This document shows, one piece after another, positions 25,957 to 34,551 of a stretch of 64,000 bases of DNA. The stretch is taken from assembly GCA_964650485.1 (NCBI GenBank), contig CAZYTX010000003.1, forward strand, positions 1 through 64,000, written 5' to 3'. Each line of letters starts with the position of its first letter. Position 1 is the stretch's first letter. Below the pieces are notes generated by a model, which did no database searches, was not told the DNA's origin, and saw only the letters and a list, made by a program, of their open reading frames with translations. The stretch comes from CAZYTX01 sp964650485 (GTDB lineage: Bacteria > RBG-13-61-14 > DATKZS01). The translations under genes were made by a program, and so were the position numbers.

Positions 25957-27099
25957 ATGGAAGAGCACGCAAAGCGCATCAGGATCACCCACCTTATCAC
26001 CGGCACGGGCACGGGGGGCGCGGAGAAGACCCTGCGCGAGCTCGTGACCAGGCTGGACAGCGGCCGCTTCATATCATCGGTCATCAGCATGAAGTCGCCC
26101 GGCCGGACCGGAGAGCAGATATCCAAAGCGGGCATTTCCGTGCGGTCTTTGGACCTGCCCTTGGAAACCGGTGCGGGGTACATGGCGCATCTCTTCGGGG
26201 CCGCGATGCGTCTTATCAGCTTGCTGCGAGAGGAGAGCCCGCACCTGCTCCACTGCTGGCTGTTCCAGGCCAACGTCCTTGGCAGGGCCGCGGCGCGTAT
26301 CGCCGGTGTACCCGCGAACCTCTCCAGCCTGCGGGTGATGGAGATGGAGAAGGGTTTCCAGTACCCGGTTGATGGGCTGACAAGCGGACTGGTCACGCGC
26401 TACGTGGCCGTGTGCGACGCGGTCGCCGGTCACTACCGGGAGAAGCTCCATCTTGTCCCGGAAAAGATATCCACCATACCCAATGGTATTGACACAGGGG
26501 CTTTTGTGAGGGGCGAGAGGGGTGAAGCCAGGCAAGAGCTTGGGATCGAGCGGGATGCCGAGGTCCTGGGCTTCATGGGCAGGCTGCATGGGCAGAAGGG
26601 CGTGGACGTGCTGCTTGGTGCCTTCCGGGAAGTGCTTGCAGGTCGCCCGGGCGCGCTGCTGGTGATAGCGGGTGACGGTCCGGAGAGGTCGCGTCTGGAG
26701 AGGGAGGCCCGGGAGACGGGCGTAGCGGAGAGGGTGGTGTTCCTTGGCGAGTGCAATGACACGCCGCTTTTCATGTCAGCGCTCGACGCGTTCGTCTTGC
26801 CGTCCAGGTGGGAGGGCATGCCCAACGTTGTGCTGGAGGCCATGGCAGCGGGGATTCCCGTGATCGGGACTTTTGCGGGAGGGGTGCCCGAGATGGTGGC
26901 TCCGGAGGAGACCGGCCTGCTGGTGGCCCCCGGAGACGCGGGTGCACTTTCGCAGGCCATGACCCGGCTGCTCTCGGATGCGGGCCGGGCCCGGGCCATG
27001 GGGGAGGCCGGCCGGGCCAGGGCAAGTGAGCTTTTTTCCATGGAGACCATGGTGGACAGGTACACAAGGCTTTACGAGGAACTGGCCTCAATGCCGTAG
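25957..27099 (+). CDS. GT4 glycosyltransferase
   Basis: A 380-residue GT-B enzyme. The N-terminus ITHLITGTGTGGAEKTLRELV is the typical acceptor-side glycine-rich loop. FMGRLHGQKGVDVLLGAF marks the linker and PSRWEGMPNVVLEAMAAGIPV the E-x7-E donor motif. It resembles enzymes of lipopolysaccharide or capsule synthesis. It follows a GT2 gene by 7 bp. No export or polymerase gene is close. Confidence 0.9.
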   Translation: MEEHAKRIRITHLITGTGTGGAEKTLRELVTRLDSGRFISSVISMKSPGRTGEQISKAGISVRSLDLPLETGAGYMAHLFGAAMRLISLLREESPHLLHCWLFQANVLGRAAARIAGVPANLSSLRVMEMEKGFQYPVDGLTSGLVTRYVAVCDAVAGHYREKLHLVPEKISTIPNGIDTGAFVRGERGEARQELGIERDAEVLGFMGRLHGQKGVDVLLGAFREVLAGRPGALLVIAGDGPERSRLEREARETGVAERVVFLGECNDTPLFMSALDAFVLPSRWEGMPNVVLEAMAAGIPVIGTFAGGVPEMVAPEETGLLVAPGDAGALSQAMTRLLSDAGRARAMGEAGRARASELFSMETMVDRYTRLYEELASMP

Positions 27100-27113
27100 T
27101 ACCTGCGCCTTCG

Positions 27114-27148
27114 GCGCCCACATAGGCAAGCTATGTGGGCTACCCGTT
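27114..27148. repeat. Palindromic intergenic repeat, copy 2
   Basis: This unit has 9-bp arms CCCACATAG / CTATGTGGG and is followed by GCTACCCGTT. It matches the element at 18-51 with compensating changes in both arms and a 5-base instead of a 4-base loop. It lies in the 111-bp spacer after a glycosyltransferase gene. Confidence 0.6.
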
Positions 27149-27210
27149 CCATGCGCTAGTCGTATGAGAGGATTTCTGATAGAATTGTATGAAGCCGCAA
27201 GGGAAATGAC

Positions 27211-28689
27211 ATGAGCGCAGAGGATGAAAACCGGGGCCCACAGGCGCCGGGCCAGGGAAAGCCGGGGCCGGCAAAAGCCGCGGAGGTCGTAAAAAGGCAC
27301 TTGAAGTACTGGTACCTGCTTTTCAGGCACACCGTGCACCTGTTCTTCGAGCACCGCGGCCCCTACCAGGCGAACGCCCTGGCTTACCGGAGCATGATCT
27401 CCCTGGTTCCCATGCTGGCTTTCATGATCTCCTTGTTCACCTGGATCATGGGCTCCAGGCTCGTAAACCTGAAGGAGAGGCTGCGGGATATCCTGGCGCA
27501 GTACGTGGTGCCGGAGAGCGACATGGTCGCCCGCACCTTCGAGCTCATAGACAAGTTCACCGCGCAGGCGGAGGCCGGCGCGGAGTTCGGCTTTTTGATC
27601 CTGCTTTTAACCTCCATCCTCCTCATCAACGGCATAGAGGCGATATTCAACAACATCTGGCAGGTGCAAAGGCGCAGGCCTTATGCCTGGAGGATCATGT
27701 CCTACACCGCCATGACCGTTCTCATACCGCTTCTCTTGGGGCTTTCCATATACATAACCGCGCAGTTGCAGGTGGGGAGCGTGGGGGCTGCCCTGCAGCG
27801 CAACCTGGTGCTGAGCCACATCCCCCTGCTGGGCGCCACCTTGAACGTGTTCCACAGCCTGGTGCTTCCGCTGGTGATGGTTTGGGCGCTTTTCCTTGCC
27901 ATGTACAAGTGGCTGCCAAACACCCGGGTGGAGACCGGGCCGGCCCTGGTGGGCAGCCTGGTGGCTGCGCTTTCCTTCGAGGTGTGCAAGTGGGGCTTTT
28001 CCATATTCGCGGCCAGGATGGTGACCTCCAGGCAGCTATGGTGGGGGCCGCTGGGGGTGTTCCTTGTGTTCCTGGTGTGGGTCTACCTTATCTGGTGGAT
28101 CGTGCTCTTCTGCTCGCAGTTGACCTTTGTCATACAGAACTACCGCTACGTGCTCAAGAAGGGACACGACCTTGAGGGAAGGATAGGCGAGGTCTACCTT
28201 GTTGCCCGGACCATGCTGGAGGTTGCCAGACGCCACCTCTGGGGCCCGTCCATGCACTCTGTAAAGGACCTGGCCCAGACAATGGAGGTCGAGGCCCCCA
28301 GGATACAGAAGGCCCTTGCAAGGCTGATTGACCAGGACCTGGTGATGCCGGGAACGGCCGCGGATAAAAGGGGCCACCAGGAGGTGTACCTTCCCGCGCG
28401 CGACCTGGGAAGGATAACCGTGGCACAGGCCGTAAAGTCGGTCACAGACCTTTGGCAGATGCCGGCCCGGCATGATTACGCGGACCAGGAGGCGGAGGAG
28501 CCGGACAGGGAGGAACAGCGGCTGGACGCGCTGATAAAACAGAAGCTGGGCATGCTGGACGCCGGGCTGGACGTGTCATTCCGCGAGCTGCTGGAATCGG
28601 ACCAGGACCGGGAGCTTCTGATCGCCGGGGCATCTAAAGCGGAGAAGGAGCGAGGAGCGAGGAGCGAGAAGCGAGGGAAAGACGGGTAA
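27211..28689 (+). CDS. YihY/virulence factor BrkB family membrane protein
   Basis: A 492-residue protein with about six transmembrane helices in its first 300 residues, typical of the YihY/BrkB family: ANALAYRSMISLVPMLAF, ILLINGIEAIFNNIW, and WWGPLGVFLVFLVWVYLIWW. Residues 330-430 look like a winged-helix module (KDLAQTMEVEAPRIQKALARL), followed by a charged tail. Family function is not established; it is not ribonuclease BN despite older names. The ATG at 27211 follows a purine-rich AAGGGAA. Confidence 0.88.
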   Translation: MSAEDENRGPQAPGQGKPGPAKAAEVVKRHLKYWYLLFRHTVHLFFEHRGPYQANALAYRSMISLVPMLAFMISLFTWIMGSRLVNLKERLRDILAQYVVPESDMVARTFELIDKFTAQAEAGAEFGFLILLLTSILLINGIEAIFNNIWQVQRRRPYAWRIMSYTAMTVLIPLLLGLSIYITAQLQVGSVGAALQRNLVLSHIPLLGATLNVFHSLVLPLVMVWALFLAMYKWLPNTRVETGPALVGSLVAALSFEVCKWGFSIFAARMVTSRQLWWGPLGVFLVFLVWVYLIWWIVLFCSQLTFVIQNYRYVLKKGHDLEGRIGEVYLVARTMLEVARRHLWGPSMHSVKDLAQTMEVEAPRIQKALARLIDQDLVMPGTAADKRGHQEVYLPARDLGRITVAQAVKSVTDLWQMPARHDYADQEAEEPDREEQRLDALIKQKLGMLDAGLDVSFRELLESDQDRELLIAGASKAEKERGARSEKRGKDG

Positions 28690-28729
28690 TGCTTTAGGTT
28701 TGAGTTATGAGTTGTCAGATTTTCTTTCC

Positions 28730-29569
28730 TCAAACCTCACTACTCAAACCTTTCCTGTCTCCGTGCACCCTTTTCCTCGGCCGGGCTTGTGCGATGAGCA
28801 CGTCTGCGAGGAAAGGCGCGGCGCGCGCTCCCGTGTCCAGGGCCTTCAGCACCCGGCTCAAGGTCTTGTCCTGGAACCTTGACAGGAGCCCGCCCCACCC
28901 CGGGTACCCCCACATGAGGCTCACGCCCTTTATGCTTTCAATCCTGCAGCAGGGGGCCATGAGAGTTTCCAGCACTTGGAGGTCGAACTTGTGATTGTGG
29001 TCCTCGGGCGGCTCCCAGAAGGGCCTGCCTTGCTCCGCGGTCATGGTCCTGCCCCGCAGCCCGCACACCAGCTTGCCCAGCCTGCATGCCAGGCTCTCGA
29101 AGTTCGCAATGGCTATCACCACCCTGCCCCGGGGCTTCGTGACCCTTGCCATCTCCTCCATGCTGTTTCGTATGTCGGCGAAGTGGTCCATGGCCCCCTT
29201 GCACACCACCTTGTCAAAGCTCTGGTCGGAAAAGGGCAGCCGCTCGGCGAGGGAGCGGACCAGCCTCACCCTTCCTTGCTCTTCTCCCATGAACTGCAGG
29301 GCCCTGTTTATCATGAAGCTCGATGCCTCCACCCCCACGGGCAGTGCCCCTTTATTGGCCACGGAAAGCGCGTCTACGGCCCGGCCGCAGGCCACGTCCA
29401 GCACCGACTCGCCGGGCTGCGGGTCCAGGGCCTGCAAGGTCTCCTCGGTCATGCGCTCGAACACGAATGCGGTGTCCGGGGTCATGTCAATGGAGACCAC
29501 CTCGTCGTCGGTCCAGGCCGTGTCAGGGGCTGTGTCCACTCTCCATCCCTCCTTTTTCCATCGGCTCAT
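28730..29569 (-). CDS. Class I SAM-dependent methyltransferase
   Basis: A 279-residue methyltransferase. Motif I is SVLDVACGRAVDALSVA, and acidic motif II follows in VGVEAS; FDKVVCKGAMDHF is motif IV-like, and ARVTKPRGRVVIAI is motif VI. It belongs to the Methyltransf_11 class; the substrate is unknown. The ATG at 29569 overlaps the lepB stop (ATGA), so it is translated with signal peptidase. An earlier in-frame start at 29596 lies inside lepB. Confidence 0.85.
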   Translation of the reverse strand: MSRWKKEGWRVDTAPDTAWTDDEVVSIDMTPDTAFVFERMTEETLQALDPQPGESVLDVACGRAVDALSVANKGALPVGVEASSFMINRALQFMGEEQGRVRLVRSLAERLPFSDQSFDKVVCKGAMDHFADIRNSMEEMARVTKPRGRVVIAIANFESLACRLGKLVCGLRGRTMTAEQGRPFWEPPEDHNHKFDLQVLETLMAPCCRIESIKGVSLMWGYPGWGGLLSRFQDKTLSRVLKALDTGARAAPFLADVLIAQARPRKRVHGDRKGLSSEV

Positions 29570-30600
29570 CTTATGGGCTGGAAGAACCTGCCCCACCTGG
29601 GCAGGTAGTGGTTTTCCGGGTCCAGGGGCAGGTGTATGAACATGGCCCTGCCCTTGAGATGCGTCACCGGCACTAAGCCCCAGGAGCGGCTGTCGGACGA
29701 CTGGTCCCTGTTGTCCCCCATCATGAAGAGCATGCCCTGGGGCACGGTCCAGGCGTTGTGGTTGGTGAACTTCCGGTGGAAGGGGTCGCTGCAGAGAATG
29801 ACGTCATGCACGTAGCCGCTCTGCTCCCTGTCAAGCTCCTCCTCGAAAAGCTCGAACCGCTTGCACGAGCCGTTGCCAACCGGACCGTTGTACTCGCCCA
29901 GAAGCTCTTTCTTCTGCAGTTCGCCGTTCACGTAGAGCTTCGAGTCCCTGGTCTCCACCTTGTCGCCGGGCAGGCCGACCACCCGCTTTATGTAGTCGTC
30001 ACGGGGCGCGTCCGGGAACCTGAACACCACCACCTCGCCCCGCTCGGGCAGTCTCCGCAGCCACAGCTTCTTCGCAGCTATCACCACGGTGCGGCCGGCA
30101 AGGCGGAACTTGAACAGGGGCGCCGGTCTCTCGTGTCCTGACATCCTCTCTGCGGACAAATCCGGATCAATAATGTAGGGCAGGTACAGGTCCGGGCCGA
30201 AGCTCAGCTTGTTCACCATGAGCTGGTCCCCCACCAGCAGGGTGGGGATCATGGACCCCGAGGGTATCCTGAAGGGCTCGATAAAAAGCCAGCGTATGAC
30301 CAGGGCGATGCACAGCGCTATCAAAAGCGCCTTTACGGTCTCCCAGGTGGGGCTCGGCCTGTACCTTGACAGCCGCTCGTCCACGTATCCATCGAGCGCC
30401 TCGCATGTCCGCCTCATCTGTTCGGGGTCGCCCGTTTTAATGGCGTGCCTTACCTCGCGGCCCAGGTCCCGGGCGGCGTCCACCTCCTCCCGGGGAGCCC
30501 GCTTCTTTGCCCTCCTCAGGATGAGCTTCAAGTCGTCCAGCTCTTTCCTGGCGCGCTTTTTGGCTTTGCGCTTCTCTCTCATCAGATTTCTCTTTATCAT
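29566..30600 (-). CDS. lepB: Signal peptidase I
   Basis: A 344-residue inner-membrane serine protease that removes signal peptides from exported proteins. One membrane helix (about 88-106) precedes the catalytic PSGSMIPTL (Ser116); the catalytic lysine is in DDYIKRVVGLPGD, and MGDNRDQSSDSR is box E. It has an unusual, strongly basic N-terminal cytosolic segment of about 85 residues ahead of the helix, longer than in most homologues. The ATG at 30600 is used; the codon before it is TTG. A methyltransferase gene overlaps its stop. Confidence 0.95.
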   Translation of the reverse strand: MIKRNLMREKRKAKKRARKELDDLKLILRRAKKRAPREEVDAARDLGREVRHAIKTGDPEQMRRTCEALDGYVDERLSRYRPSPTWETVKALLIALCIALVIRWLFIEPFRIPSGSMIPTLLVGDQLMVNKLSFGPDLYLPYIIDPDLSAERMSGHERPAPLFKFRLAGRTVVIAAKKLWLRRLPERGEVVVFRFPDAPRDDYIKRVVGLPGDKVETRDSKLYVNGELQKKELLGEYNGPVGNGSCKRFELFEEELDREQSGYVHDVILCSDPFHRKFTNHNAWTVPQGMLFMMGDNRDQSSDSRSWGLVPVTHLKGRAMFIHLPLDPENHYLPRWGRFFQPIR

Positions 30601-31237
30601 CAAAAAGCCTTCTCCAGCGGGGAAGAAGGCGCGAGGCGCTACACTTTTCTGAATAGACTACCACCGCGCCGGGGGACAGTCAAACCGTAATCCACCGCCT
30701 AAAATAAGGATCAACGTATTTAAGTGTGGGTAACTGGAGAATGGCTGTTGGCGATACCGGACCTTTCCTGCTGATTATAGAGGCTTTTTGCGTTTTTCGC
30801 ATTCTCGGCTGCCAGCGGGGGGGTGTCTCTGGGCCTCTTCTCTGATATTGTACCCGTGCCGGTCCGGAGGATAGGGCAACGCAGGCGAGCGAGGGGGCGC
30901 ACTCGGTGATGAAGAGCGACCTTGCCGGGGGCCATCCTTCTTTCGGATTGTTGCTCTCGGCGCGGCAAAAGATTTCAATGCTCGCTCCCGCGGCCCCGAG
31001 TCAGCCCGGCCAGCGCTTTTGCTCTGCTTACATGATTCTTTTTTGCCCGCTTTCCAGCGCGGCGTCGGCAGGCCTCGCCCCTCCGGCCACAATTTGCCGC
31101 CATCCGGCTTTTCAGGGTCCGCCCGGCGAGCAAAAAAACCACTTTTTGAGGTGAAACCTTCTCCATCATGACCGCTATCCCCGCCCCTTTGAGCGTGCTG
31201 AGGGGATTAGGCGGTGGATCAGGCCATCACCTAATTA
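30601..31237. other. Intergenic region without a recognisable gene
   Basis: About 640 bp between divergent lepB and the secreted-protein gene. Short frames on the minus strand (30775-31169) have arginine/proline-rich, low-complexity content and no ribosome site, so they are not called. No repeat, tRNA or terminator was recognised. It is unusually long for this compact region and may hold a decayed gene or a small RNA. Confidence 0.4.
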
Positions 31238-31266
31238 TTGCAAAAATCACCTTGACATATTACAAT
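31238..31266 (+). promoter_or_regulatory. Sigma-70-type promoter for secreted protein
   Basis: TTGCAA (31238-31243) and TACAAT (31261-31266) are 17 bp apart, 66 bp before the ATG at 31333. A TTGACA at 31252-31257 has no properly spaced -10 box. Confidence 0.4.
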
Positions 31267-31332
31267 TTAATCATGGCCGCGCTTTGATAAGAAAGTCGGC
31301 TTGTTGATTTGATCTGTATCCTGGCGGGGCTC

Positions 31333-32718
31333 ATGATGAAAAGGCTCTACATATTGTCTGTGCTGCTGATAATTGCTTCAATTCTAACAACAATGTGCGA
31401 GGGCAGCGATGAGGACGGCGCCGGCTCCGTTTTCGGCGGGGGGAACCTCCCTTCACACACGGAGAGCTGGGATATAATGCTTATGCTGGACGGCCAATCC
31501 TCCTGCGCCAAGGGGTTCCCGGGAAGGGGAGCGGGCATCAGTCCCAATCTCCCCGCGGGTTACTTCCCCGCAACAGGGGTGACCTCTACCGGTTACGAAT
31601 ATGACGCCGACGTGCCCGAGACATACATTATAGCATACTTCTCCGCGCCGGGGCACTTACAGGTGGAGCCGCAAGACAGCGTGGAAATCAGCTTCAGTTT
31701 TCGGGCGGAGGCGGACGGCAACAGGGGCGATCATTTCATCGCCAGGATAGCGGACGGAGACAGGTTCCTGGTTCCCCAAAGCGCGAGCGGGCAGGCCATG
31801 GCCGCGCAGAGCACCAAGGACGTAAGCTACACTTACATTGCACAGCACAGCGGGTTCGAGATGTATTTCATCGTGGGGCTGAGCAGTCCCGGCGAGGCCT
31901 TTTATCTGGACGACCTGGAAGTCCGGGCATCGGGCCAGACCATTATCGAGGACAGCTTTGAGGGGGCATTGACAAGCGGACCGGTCTCTCCAGCCGGGTA
32001 CAGGAGCCTGCTGCTGCCTTCCTCTCCCGCGGGAGGGGTGTCGAGTTCTGGCGGTCTTTCAGGTGCGGGCAGCTCCCTCATGGTGCAGGGGGGACAGCAC
32101 TTTATGCTTTACGGCCAGGGGGCCTCCACCGGAGCGTTCTCGGGCCTGTTAATGACCTATACTGACCCCAACTACGACGACCCCTTCTTCGGCGAGACCC
32201 GGGCCATCATGCAGGGGGGCGACTTCATGGGCGACTATACGGGGTTTGACAACGCCTCCGACCCCACTTGCACCGAGCAGGGAAGCGCACTGATCTCGGT
32301 CAATCCAGAGGGCAACGCCGACCTTTCAGGGGTGTGGACCCTTCATGTGGAGGCGAGCTGTGAGGAACAGGGCGTGTCCGTGGGCGAGACCATCGGCTCG
32401 CTTTATTCATTGCACCAGTCCGGAGACCCTGTATCAATATACAGCCAGGGACTCATGCACTCGGGGCATCCCTTTCAGACGGCTTCCGGCGTCACCATTC
32501 ATACCATCCAGGGCATCAGCCTGGGCTCGACCGGTCTTTTCATGATGGCCTCGGACAACACCGCGGCTCAACTGGCGGGATCGTATGAAAGGTCCTATCA
32601 CCTTCTCGCCGGCTTGATGCAAGGCACCTGGCCAGGGACTTCTGGAGGAACCTGCACCATTGAGCAGGGTCAGTTCATGGCCTTTATTGATTCCACCGTC
32701 GAGGTCACGCCCCCTTGA
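31333..32718 (+). CDS. Secreted protein of unknown function
   Basis: A 461-residue protein with a signal peptide (KRLYILSVLLIIASILTTMC). It is rich in Gly, Ser and Thr. Residues about 100-210 may form a beta-sandwich ending FYLDDLEVRA, a pattern seen in carbohydrate-binding-like domains. Two later segments repeat a CT-EQG motif (PTCTEQGSALISV and GTCTIEQGQFMAFI), suggesting duplicated beta-barrel modules. Few cysteines, no membrane anchor after the signal. It is not recognised as a known family. The start at 31333 follows GGCGGGG; ATG is repeated at 31336. Confidence 0.7.
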   Translation: MMKRLYILSVLLIIASILTTMCEGSDEDGAGSVFGGGNLPSHTESWDIMLMLDGQSSCAKGFPGRGAGISPNLPAGYFPATGVTSTGYEYDADVPETYIIAYFSAPGHLQVEPQDSVEISFSFRAEADGNRGDHFIARIADGDRFLVPQSASGQAMAAQSTKDVSYTYIAQHSGFEMYFIVGLSSPGEAFYLDDLEVRASGQTIIEDSFEGALTSGPVSPAGYRSLLLPSSPAGGVSSSGGLSGAGSSLMVQGGQHFMLYGQGASTGAFSGLLMTYTDPNYDDPFFGETRAIMQGGDFMGDYTGFDNASDPTCTEQGSALISVNPEGNADLSGVWTLHVEASCEEQGVSVGETIGSLYSLHQSGDPVSIYSQGLMHSGHPFQTASGVTIHTIQGISLGSTGLFMMASDNTAAQLAGSYERSYHLLAGLMQGTWPGTSGGTCTIEQGQFMAFIDSTVEVTPP

Positions 32719-32767
32719 ACGATCAAACATCCGCAAAAAATTCTCTTTCGAGCAGCTTAAACCCCGG

Positions 32768-33147
32768 ATGCGAAAAATAATCGAAAGCCGCGCACCCAAT
32801 AGGACCTTGGACTTCGGAGGCTGGACAGACACCCACTTTGCCGAAAGCGGCAAGGTGGTCAACATGGCTGTGTTTCTTTGTTCGCCCGGGTCACCATCAT
32901 AATGCGCGATGCTCCCGGCGTGAGCGTACACATCCTGGACTATGGCGAGCCGCTGGAAGTTGAGGAGGTTGCCGGCCGGCACGGGGCCGCGGGCGCCATG
33001 ATAAACGGCGCCGGCGCCGGGGGCTCCATGACCCTGCTTTGCAGGCCGGGTACCTGGGCCGCGGTTGCCGCTTCACTCGGCAAGGAAGGCTTTACCATAC
33101 TTCATTGCACCATGGCCCGGGAGCCGGCAATGGCATGGGAAACTTGA
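32768..33147 (+). pseudogene. Decayed GHMP-type sugar kinase
   Basis: A remnant of a GHMP-superfamily kinase, similar to heptose or galactose-type kinases. The first part reads RAPNRTLDFGGWTDTHFAE and continues to KVVNMAVFL, the start of such kinases. The frame then shifts near 32875-32885; the plus-one frame continues with FARVTIIMRD to GEPLEVEEVA. The protein jumps directly to the C-terminal GHMP motif GAMINGAGAGGSMTLL and ends at 33147. The central ATP-binding and catalytic region, several hundred base pairs, is missing. So there is at least one frameshift and one large internal deletion. Loss of function is near certain. Confidence 0.8.
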
Positions 33148-33209
33148 CCTTTTGACTTGCGGGCGACTCTTCGCCGCTAATCCTGTTCCATCTCCCTGGA
33201 CATCTTCTT

Positions 33210-34532
33210 TCACTCTTCAGGAGAAGCCTCGCACCACATCTTCATGTCGGATACAACGTACATGGTCTGGCTGGCCTGTATGGCAGCCTCGAACGCGGGT
33301 TCGATCTTCAAGAGCTGCCTCATCATGAAGCCCGAGCTTCTAAGGTCCGAGGTGTTCCTGTATAGCACCAGGGTTTTATCCTTTTTTAGCTCGATCAGCT
33401 CCCACGAGCCGGCCACACCCTCGATGTCGCCGCCCGGTCCCTGCTTGAAGGAGATGCGGTTTGGAGGTTCGAAGCGGTAGTCCAAGACGTACTCGGACTC
33501 GAAGTCTATCATGAGGGGGATCACGGTGTGCACCGAAACCCGGGCGGAGCGCTCGTCCCGCTCCAGCACCTCCATGGACACTTGCTTCTGTACTTCCGAC
33601 ATTCCCTCGATGTCTGCAATTGAGTCGTACACGGAATCCACGGGCTTGTCCACCACCGCGGCGCCGGTGTAAAAGCGGGGCTCCGTGTACTCGAGCATCA
33701 CCAGCAATCCCCTCCCGGCGAGCTTGGCAAGGGTTTCCGGGTGCTCTCTTGCAAGCTCTAAAAGCTCGAGGCGCGGCAGCGGGTCCACGCTTTTTCGCGA
33801 CTCTTTCTCGTATAGGCCCTCGGCCCTGTCCTTCATGGCCTTCATCACTATGGTGCCGGTGGAAAGGTTTATCATCATGTCCAGGTTCGGCACCCTGTTG
33901 AACAAAGACTTCACCACCGCGTTCCTGGGAAGGGAGTACGAGGTGTAGAAGAGCATTGAGCGCTCGTCCTCCCCGGGTACGGGCACCATTTCGTAGGCGC
34001 CCCGGTTATGCACGAACTCTCCCTCGGCCTTGATCCAGTCAACCCGGCGGCGGGGCTGGTTATAGTGATACACCGAGTACGGCACCTTGATCTTTACGAA
34101 GAGTATCTGGATGCCGAGTTCGTAAGTTACAAGGTCTATGTTGTCGGTTACATGTTTTTTATAGGCTTTATCGCACTGGGGTACGTACTCCGGGTACGAG
34201 GGGATGTCCTGCACCATATCGTAGACCTGCTTGCGCGGCGCGTTTATCAGGATGCCTTCGGTGGTCATCCAGGGGATGTCCGGGCTTTTGGGGGCGTTGT
34301 TCACTATCACCGCCTGGCCGGTGCGCAGCACCCGGGAAAGCACCTCCTGGTCTATGCCTTTTCCAACCACGGTCTCGGCAAGGGTGGTCTTGAAAACCTC
34401 CTCCGGGCGGTCGAAATCGTACTGAACCGGCTCGCCTTTCTTCGAAAAGGCGCTCGGTCCGGCAATGAATATCAATGCAACGGCCAGGATTACAAAAACA
34501 AAGCGCCTCATTGAAAAAGTTTTCCTTGTCAC
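33210..34532 (-). CDS. Exported protein with two START-like (SRPBCC) domains
   Basis: A 440-residue protein with a signal peptide (MRRFVFVILAVALIFIAGPSAFS). Two copies of a COQ10/START-like lipid-binding fold follow: residues about 85-235 (APRKQVYDMVQDIPSYPEYVP) and 285-435 (KPVDSVYDSIADIEGMSEV). SRPBCC domains bind hydrophobic ligands. Tandem, exported copies are uncommon; a role in periplasmic lipid or quinone handling is possible but unproved. The GTG at 34532 is chosen because AGGAG lies 7 nt upstream. Confidence 0.8.
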   Translation of the reverse strand: MTRKTFSMRRFVFVILAVALIFIAGPSAFSKKGEPVQYDFDRPEEVFKTTLAETVVGKGIDQEVLSRVLRTGQAVIVNNAPKSPDIPWMTTEGILINAPRKQVYDMVQDIPSYPEYVPQCDKAYKKHVTDNIDLVTYELGIQILFVKIKVPYSVYHYNQPRRRVDWIKAEGEFVHNRGAYEMVPVPGEDERSMLFYTSYSLPRNAVVKSLFNRVPNLDMMINLSTGTIVMKAMKDRAEGLYEKESRKSVDPLPRLELLELAREHPETLAKLAGRGLLVMLEYTEPRFYTGAAVVDKPVDSVYDSIADIEGMSEVQKQVSMEVLERDERSARVSVHTVIPLMIDFESEYVLDYRFEPPNRISFKQGPGGDIEGVAGSWELIELKKDKTLVLYRNTSDLRSSGFMMRQLLKIEPAFEAAIQASQTMYVVSDMKMWCEASPEE

Positions 34533-34551
34533 TGTTCCTCTCCTTGTATCA

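Noticed and set aside
30775..31169. Minus-strand frames in the long spacer after lepB
   Set aside because: Arg/Pro-rich, no ribosome site and no known motif; treated as non-coding.
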